DNA of 8,943 nt from Candidatus Kaiserbacteria bacterium RIFCSPLOWO2_02_FULL_54_13 (GTDB taxonomy: Bacteria; Patescibacteriota; Minisyncoccia; Phycocordibacterales; Phycocordibacteraceae). Position numbers and translations under genes: made by a program. Of the stretch, positions 5,756 to 8,943 are shown in pieces. The DNA lies in assembly GCA_001783465.1 (NCBI GenBank), contig MFMI01000016.1:6663-15605 (forward strand). The letters are read 5' to 3'. Each line of letters opens with the position of its first letter. Within the stretch, counting starts at the first letter, position 1. The notes beneath the pieces were generated by a model. The model saw only the letters and a list, made by a program, of their open reading frames with translations. It was not told the DNA's origin and ran no database searches.

Positions 5756-6345
5756 AATTTTTGAAATCTAACGACCGTAATGAAACGTTTGTCTGTTTTA
5801 TTGCGACGGTAGCTGGGGAAAGAAGGGTCGGATGCTGTATTTCTAGAATCATACACCGTTTGTGGCGGCAGTAATGAAGTGATTGCATCTTTAAAACGAA
5901 AGATAAGTTCCCCAAATTGATGGGTTATGAAACGCTCGCCGAATTTTTGCGTTATCTGTTCATAACAGAAATCCTTTTGGATTGTAAATGAATGTAGAAA
6001 CGGCGCCACATACACCGAAAGACTCGTCGCCTCAAATTCATTCAGCATCTTTCCAATAAGTCCGAGACAGAGTCCGCGCCACCCGATATGCGCGATGCCG
6101 ATTTTCTCTCCGTCAGAGAAACAGACGGGAGCGCAGTCGGCCGTTTTGATGCCGAGAGATAGGTTGTGATTCCGTGTCATGAGAGCATCGCAATCGCTCA
6201 AATCTTCGGTTCCTGACACAATGTTCACTATGTTTGAACCATGAGGAAGTTCTGGAATGACGACGGTATTCCCCGCTACGTTTTCGCCGGGCATGAAAAG
6301 TTCAACATGCATCCCGCCGATGTTTACGTCATTTTCTTTTGTCAT
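5743..6345 (-). CDS. pgeF: PgeF/YfiH-type peptidoglycan editing factor (former laccase-domain family)
   Basis: A 200-residue protein of the YfiH (DUF152, 'polyphenol oxidase') family. Family landmarks: LPHG (33-36), corresponding to QVHG with the first metal His35; KTADCAPVCF (67-76) with Cys71; GIAHIGWRGL (83-92) with His86; KDFCYEQ (124-130); and SYRRNKTDKRF (178-188). The H-C-H metal set is complete. At 200 residues it is shorter than the usual 240-250, mainly through a short N-terminus. In E. coli PgeF is reported to remove L-Ser that MurC wrongly attaches to UDP-MurNAc, so finding it with murC, murD and murI fits an editing role. Its ATG overlaps the murD stop (ATGA) and its 3' end overlaps the PAP2-like gene by 13 nt. 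The 3' half is AT-rich relative to murD. Other activities proposed for this family, such as oxidoreductase or nucleoside phosphorylase, cannot be excluded. Confidence 0.88.
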   Translation of the reverse strand: MTKENDVNIGGMHVELFMPGENVAGNTVVIPELPHGSNIVNIVSGTEDLSDCDALMTRNHNLSLGIKTADCAPVCFSDGEKIGIAHIGWRGLCLGLIGKMLNEFEATSLSVYVAPFLHSFTIQKDFCYEQITQKFGERFITHQFGELIFRFKDAITSLLPPQTVYDSRNTASDPSFPSYRRNKTDKRFITVVRFQKLWKS

Positions 6346-7775
6346 GGCAGTTTCTTCACCAGTTCGTTAAACTGGTCGCCGCGGTCGTATTCGTTTTTGA
6401 ACATGCCGAGGGAGGCAAATGCTGGCGAGAAAAGAATAGTGTCGCCTGACTTCGTCTCCTGTATCGCGGCTCCGACCGCGTCAGAAATAGTATGATATAT
6501 CATACCTTTTGGTAATTCGTTCTTAATGCAATCGGTGCCGGTGCCGGCGAGCAGGATGACCTTTTTCACTCCCGGCAATCTTGCAAGAAGTGCGCTCATA
6601 TCAAGATTCTTGTCTGCTCCGCCCATAATGAGCACGGTGCGCGCGGGGTCAAGAGCAGAGAGCGCGGCAAGGGTCGCTTCGGGCGTCGTGGCTGTCGTGT
6701 CGTTATAAACCTTCACGCCGTTCTTCTCTGCGATGAGCTCTAAACGACCCGGGACGCCTGTAAACGCCTCTAGAGCGCGGTGACTGACTTCGTCTGGGAT
6801 ATCTAGCGCGCCCTGCCTGCCGGCAGGCAGAGAGCGGATTGCGGCGAGCGCGAGGGCGGCGTTGTAGCGGTTGTGTATTCCGGGAATTTTAAGCACCCAC
6901 GTGTCGGGCAGTTTGGTCTCGTCAACGACAATCGTCTTTGATTCAATTCTCTCGCCGTATCGGTCAATAATAGTCGGCGCGCACTGTTTGCCGAGAATGA
7001 GCGTGTCTTCTGGCTTCTGGTACAAAAATATGTTCGCCTTGTCGGCAAGATACGCATCCAAATCATTATGGTAATAGTTAAGATGGTCTTGGTAGAGCGT
7101 GACGAAGACCGCGATATGAGGACTCATCTGCGCCTCGCCCCAGCCCTGCAACTGCCACGAATCCAGCTCAAGCACGGCAATATGCTCGGGCGTTATCTCC
7201 TTAAGCAATGAAAGAGTGGAAACGCCACGAACATTCCCGCCAAGCACGGCCGGCTTCCCTGCTTCTTTCAAAATAGCGTAGAGCATATGCGCCACGGTGG
7301 ACTTGCCGCGCGTGCCGGTCACGCCGATACAAGGGATGCCGGAGAGCTCGGCGAAGAGGTCCGCGCTCATACGGACCGGAATGTTATTTTTCTTCGCCTC
7401 GGCGATATAAGGAGAATCCAGTGGGACGCCGGCGGCTTTGAGAATCATATCTGGTCCGCGCTTGCCGGAGGCGGGTCCGCCTCCGGCGGAAAAATCTTCC
7501 AAACGATGCTCGCCCAGCACAAAGGTGATGTTCTTGTATGATTCCAATTGCACCACCGACTCGGTAAGTTCTTCGCGCGACTTGAGGTCGGTCACGACAA
7601 GCTCCGCCCCGCACTCGGCGAGGTAGCGGGCATCACCGACACCCCGACCGAGGAGGCCGAGTCCTATAACGGTAATCCGCTTCCCGCGAAAGCGCGCCGA
7701 GGCGTCCACCCCGGAAGCCCGACTCGCAGACGAGTCGGCAGACATCCCTGATGTCTTGCTTCTAACGGGGTCCAT
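6342..7775 (-). CDS. murD: UDP-N-acetylmuramoyl-L-alanine--D-glutamate ligase MurD
   Basis: A 477-residue Mur ligase that adds D-Glu to UDP-MurNAc-L-Ala in the cytoplasm. Motifs: ITVIGLGLLGRG (34-45), P-loop GVTGTRGKSTVAHML (151-165), LELDSWQLQGW (202-212), LYQDHLNYYHNDLDAY (227-242), PGIHNRYNAALALAA (298-312), GVPGRLELIAE (340-350), YNDTTATTPEATLAAL (357-372), IMGGADKNLD (383-392) and LFSPAFASLGMFKNEYDRG (448-466). It is longer than the usual 440-450, for three visible reasons: an N-terminal tail of about 28 residues before the Rossmann fold, SAGGGPASG (96-104) and LPAGRQG (316-322). All three are encoded by inverted repeats. The start at 7775 is supported by AGGA (7784-7787) 8 nt upstream. 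It begins 15 nt after the prcB-like stop and overlaps pgeF by ATGA. Confidence 0.95.
   Translation of the reverse strand: MDPVRSKTSGMSADSSASRASGVDASARFRGKRITVIGLGLLGRGVGDARYLAECGAELVVTDLKSREELTESVVQLESYKNITFVLGEHRLEDFSAGGGPASGKRGPDMILKAAGVPLDSPYIAEAKKNNIPVRMSADLFAELSGIPCIGVTGTRGKSTVAHMLYAILKEAGKPAVLGGNVRGVSTLSLLKEITPEHIAVLELDSWQLQGWGEAQMSPHIAVFVTLYQDHLNYYHNDLDAYLADKANIFLYQKPEDTLILGKQCAPTIIDRYGERIESKTIVVDETKLPDTWVLKIPGIHNRYNAALALAAIRSLPAGRQGALDIPDEVSHRALEAFTGVPGRLELIAEKNGVKVYNDTTATTPEATLAALSALDPARTVLIMGGADKNLDMSALLARLPGVKKVILLAGTGTDCIKNELPKGMIYHTISDAVGAAIQETKSGDTILFSPAFASLGMFKNEYDRGDQFNELVKKLP
6813..6830. repeat. 18-bp perfect palindrome within murD (LPAGRQ-type element)
   Basis: CTGCCTGCCGGCAGGCAG is fully self-complementary. 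In the murD frame it gives LPAGRQ within IRSLPAGRQGALDI, a position where other MurD proteins have no such peptide. I recall LPAGRQ-like peptides as recurrent in CPR proteins, but could not check this. Confidence 0.85.
7464..7487. repeat. 24-bp GC-rich inverted repeat within murD
   Basis: Arms GCCGGAGGCGG (7464-7474) and CCGCCTCCGGC (7477-7487) are perfect 11-bp complements around GT. In frame they encode most of AGGGPASGK (97-105), a Gly-rich stretch between LEDF and PDMILKAAGVPLDSP that looks inserted. Confidence 0.85.
7719..7756. repeat. Two adjacent inverted repeats encoding the extra N-terminus of MurD
   Basis: First: CCGACTCG (7719-7726), loop CAGA, CGAGTCGG (7731-7738). Second: AGACATC (7740-7746), loop CCT, GATGTCT (7750-7756). 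They cover residues 7-19 of MurD, a Ser-rich tail not expected in the family. Confidence 0.8.
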
Positions 7776-7790
7776 TACGCGAATCCTAGC

Positions 7791-8264
7791 CTATGGACAA
7801 GGTTTTGTCGTCCAGGTGTCGGCGTGGGTGAACGGGAGAGACGTCTTCGGTAATTCTATGACCTGGTACGGCGCGGTTACTGATTGTGCGAGCACACAGC
7901 TCTCGTTGGGCTTCACGAGCTCTATCCTCACCACTCGATCGTCAGCGTCTTCTACCTCGGTTACCGCTATGTCATAACCGGCAGTCGGTACTTCGCCGGC
8001 GAAGACCGCCGCTACCACTTTTGTATTAAAATCAACTGTCGGGATGGGCGGAGCTTCTTGTAAAAGATCCCAGAGTCTCGCGAGCTCCTCCTGCGTATCA
8101 ATAAGATAATTCACGCGCGAAGTCACTTCAGACCGCGAGCCCTCAGCGAGCGCGGTAAACGGCACAGTAACAGCCGCCGGGCCGCCGCGGTCAGAGCTAG
8201 TCATAAATACTCCCGCTACCACAGCGAGAAGCACGAGCCCGACAAACACGAGTACTGTCCTCAT
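7791..8264 (-). CDS. Secreted/anchored PrcB-like protein (PrcB C-terminal domain)
   Basis: A 157-residue protein from the ATG at 8264. The N-terminus MRTVLVFVGLVLLAVVAGVF (1-20) is a signal peptide or single membrane anchor with its positive charge up front. This favours the ATG over the upstream in-frame GTG at 8291, which would put FIAVILEV ahead of the Arg. The outer domain matches the PrcB C-terminal domain: VAAVFAGEVPTAGYDIAV (84-101) holds the 'G-x-x-x-T-x-GY-x-I' core, and VTAPYQVIELPK (129-140) the 'T-x-P-Y-x-V' core. PrcB is the named partner of the PrtP (dentilisin) protease in Treponema; the domain's role elsewhere is largely unknown. It is the first gene of the mur operon, so an envelope role is plausible. 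GGAGG lies only 2 nt from the ATG, too close for normal use, while TATACT ends 7 nt upstream. Confidence 0.82.
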   Translation of the reverse strand: MRTVLVFVGLVLLAVVAGVFMTSSDRGGPAAVTVPFTALAEGSRSEVTSRVNYLIDTQEELARLWDLLQEAPPIPTVDFNTKVVAAVFAGEVPTAGYDIAVTEVEDADDRVVRIELVKPNESCVLAQSVTAPYQVIELPKTSLPFTHADTWTTKPCP

Positions 8265-8271
8265 TACCTCC

Positions 8272-8277
8272 AGTATA
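8272..8277 (-). promoter_or_regulatory. -10-like TATACT at the head of the prcB-mur operon
   Basis: TATACT ends 7 nt before the ATG at 8264, with GGAGGTA between. No good -35 is visible at 16-18 nt. If used, it would yield a leaderless mRNA starting at or next to the ATG for the whole peptidoglycan operon. Confidence 0.45.
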
Positions 8278-8370
8278 ACCGCGATAAACACTCGTTCGCC
8301 GAGCCATGGGTATAACGATGTATCTGCTTTAAGAGTGGAAACACGAGGCGGTTTCTGATAGTATCAAAAA

Positions 8371-8418
8371 GTTCTCGCAACTGTATGGATTACCATACTG
8401 CTTGCTCGTTCGGAGAAC
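8371..8418. other. Nested inverted repeats upstream of tRNA-Ile
   Basis: GTTCTC (8371-8376) pairs with GAGAAC (8413-8418), GCAA (8377-8380) with TTGC (8402-8405), and GTATGG (8383-8388) with CCATAC (8393-8398) around an ATTA loop. Together they form one bulged stem. The 168 nt from 8292 to 8459 hold no supported gene; this is their only clear structure. It could be a regulator site, a small RNA or chance. Confidence 0.4.
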
Positions 8419-8459
8419 ACCAGAACATATGAGGACATACGTTTGGTATTTCCTCACTC

Positions 8460-8535
8460 GCAAGCGTAGCTCAGCTGGTAGAGCACCCGACTGATACTCG
8501 GGCGGTCCCAGGTTCGACCCCTGGCGCTTGCACCA
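8460..8535 (+). tRNA. tRNA-Ile (anticodon GAT), CCA encoded
   Basis: A complete 76-nt cloverleaf. The acceptor stem is 7 perfect pairs (8460-8466 with 8525-8531), the D arm GCTC/GAGC (8469-8472, 8481-8484), the anticodon stem CCCGA/TCGGG with loop CTGATAC (8491-8497), the variable region 8503-8507, and the T arm CCAGG/CCTGG with loop TTCGACC (8513-8519). The discriminator is A (8532) and CCA is encoded (8533-8535). GAT (8493-8495) reads Ile codons ATC and ATT. It is convergent with the 16S gene rather than in a 16S-23S spacer. Confidence 0.96.
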
Positions 8536-8540
8536 AAACA

Positions 8541-8569
8541 ACAAAAACACCCTTCTGGGGTGTTTTTGT
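8541..8569. terminator. Bidirectional intrinsic terminator between tRNA-Ile and the 16S gene
   Basis: A 12-bp stem, ACAAAAACACCC (8541-8552) with GGGTGTTTTTGT (8558-8569), encloses a 5-nt loop. On plus the GC core is followed by TTTTTG, ending the tRNA transcript 5 nt after its CCA. On minus the core is also followed by TTTTTG, so it can stop transcription arriving from the 16S side. Confidence 0.88.
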
Positions 8570-8622
8570 AATTGTAAAAATGTGTAGAAAAGATGTGTGC
8601 GCTCTTTTGTTCCGCCTATTCA

Positions 8623-8698
8623 ACTCTGGAGACTGGAGGCTAGAATCTGGAGTCTAGAAATTTCCAGCATCAAGTTTCCAGCGCCCAGCTTCCAGAGT
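8623..8698. repeat. Inverted array of heptanucleotide repeats (5 + 5 units)
   Basis: Five head-to-tail 7-nt units of consensus CTRGARN run at 8626-8660. Five further units in the opposite orientation (four read CTGGRNN and one, 8668-8674, reads CTTGATG on minus) run directly on at 8661-8695. ACT (8623-8625) and AGT (8696-8698) close the symmetry. The whole can fold as one long imperfect hairpin. There is no coding potential. It fills much of the 8570-8819 interval, which holds no gene. Confidence 0.75.
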
Positions 8699-8753
8699 AC
8701 CCGATTACGTTCCCGGGCGCTCGAGTACCATTTAGAGACGAGTACTATCTCTC

Positions 8754-8782
8754 ACCCGCCCTTTCTTGGAGAAAGAGCGGGT
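8754..8782. other. Stable hairpin downstream of the 16S 3' end
   Basis: ACCCGC (8754-8759) pairs with GCGGGT (8777-8782) and, after one mismatch, CTTTCT (8761-8766) with AGAAAG (8770-8775) around TGG. On the minus strand it lies about 40 nt after the mature 16S end. No T-run follows, so a processing or stabilising stem is more likely than a terminator. Confidence 0.5.
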
Positions 8783-8819
8783 ATCGACATGACCTTCCTT
8801 TCGAGAAGATCGGTTCCAA

Positions 8820-8943
8820 ATTGGATATGTTCCACGAACAGCTTCCGCTACCCGTGCCTTGTTACGACTTAGTCCTTGTCATTGAATTTGCCGTAGTACT
8901 GCGCGAGGCAGTCCTTCGGGCACCCCCAACTCCCTTGACTTGA
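8820..8943 (-). rRNA. 16S ribosomal RNA, 3' end (5' part off window)
   Basis: Read on the minus strand, it begins in the helix 44 region with TCAAGTCAAGGGAG and continues to the universal AAGTCGTAACAAGG (8857-8870). Helix 45 follows as a 10-bp stem, CACGGGTAGC / GCTGTTCGTG, capped by GGAA, the dimethyl-adenosine loop. About 59 nt separate GGGAG from AAGTCG, roughly 13 fewer than in E. coli, so the tip of helix 44 is short (ACTGC / GCAGT stem). The tail is aberrant: GGAACATATCC (8823-8833) stands where GGATCACCTCC is expected, so the anti-Shine-Dalgarno core is not there. The exact 3' end cannot be fixed from sequence alone; 8820 is by alignment to E. coli. No 23S gene follows. The preserved helix 45 argues for a functional gene rather than a decayed copy. 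Confidence 0.93.

Noticed and set aside
8265..8291. GTG start at 8291 for the prcB-like gene
   Set aside because: It would add hydrophobic FIAVILEV before the Arg of the signal peptide and has no clear ribosome site; the ATG at 8264 gives a normal signal sequence.
8356..8366. TGATA-G-TATCA palindrome as a terminator for the right-hand region
   Set aside because: The stem is only 5 AT-rich pairs and no T-run follows it in either direction.
8329..8550. A 73-codon minus-strand frame with RQGSNLGPPEYQSGALPAELR
   Set aside because: This peptide is the well-known artefact of translating the antisense of a tRNA gene; it overlaps tRNA-Ile exactly.
8623..8698. Possible CRISPR array
   Set aside because: The units are 7 nt, contiguous, and inverted at the midpoint; there are no spacers.
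8597..8872. A 91-codon plus frame near the right edge
   Set aside because: It runs through the heptad repeats and into the antisense of 16S rRNA, so it is not a gene.
8820..8943. 16S pseudogene or fragment
   Set aside because: Helix 45 is fully paired with its GGAA loop and AAGTCGTAACAAGG is intact, which favours a functional gene; the odd tail is treated as a finding.

Overview
The window looks like part of a Patescibacteria (CPR) genome, probably Parcubacteria-like. The evidence is a 16S rRNA 3' end with the CPR-style 'TCAAGTCAAGGGAG' stretch and a short helix 44, compact genes on one dominant strand with 4-nt ATGA overlaps, a soluble VirD4/TraG-type ATPase of the kind common in these genomes, and in-frame palindromic inserts such as one encoding LPAGRQG. 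The lineage call is inferred from sequence features, not from a tree.

Layout. (1) Positions 1-2855, minus strand: rsmI, a 50-residue two-helix membrane protein, a type IV secretion/conjugation-type coupling ATPase, and a secreted ComEA-like helix-hairpin-helix DNA-binding protein running off the left edge. This pairs an rRNA methylase with genes that look like DNA-transfer or DNA-uptake functions. (2) Positions 2892-3293, plus strand: a monocistronic 87-residue orphan gene with a near-consensus promoter, a good Shine-Dalgarno and a UUCG-loop terminator. (3) Positions 3284-8264, minus strand: a tight operon of prcB-like, murD, pgeF (yfiH), divergent PAP2/DUF212, murI and murC. MurI makes D-Glu, MurC adds L-Ala and MurD adds D-Glu to UDP-MurNAc. 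PgeF is known to remove L-Ser wrongly added in place of L-Ala. The PAP2-like protein may act on lipid-carrier phosphates (inference). (4) Positions 8371-8943: a structured leader, tRNA-Ile(GAT) on plus, a bidirectional terminator, a 70-nt inverted array of heptanucleotide repeats, and the 3' end of 16S rRNA on minus. No 23S rRNA gene follows the 16S.

Main points for a second look. The 16S tail keeps a 10-bp helix 45 with the GGAA loop, but where GGATCACCTCC is expected it reads GGAACATATCC, so the CCTCC anti-Shine-Dalgarno core is missing. Several genes have a TATACT (-10-like) hexamer ending 6-8 nt before the start codon, two of them in the identical extended form TGATATACT, as expected for leaderless mRNAs. 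The two observations fit together, although the orphan gene's AGGAG argues against complete loss of Shine-Dalgarno use. Separately, rsmI and murD carry in-frame hairpin or palindrome inserts, and a 7-nt repeat array forms a large inverted repeat behind the 16S gene.
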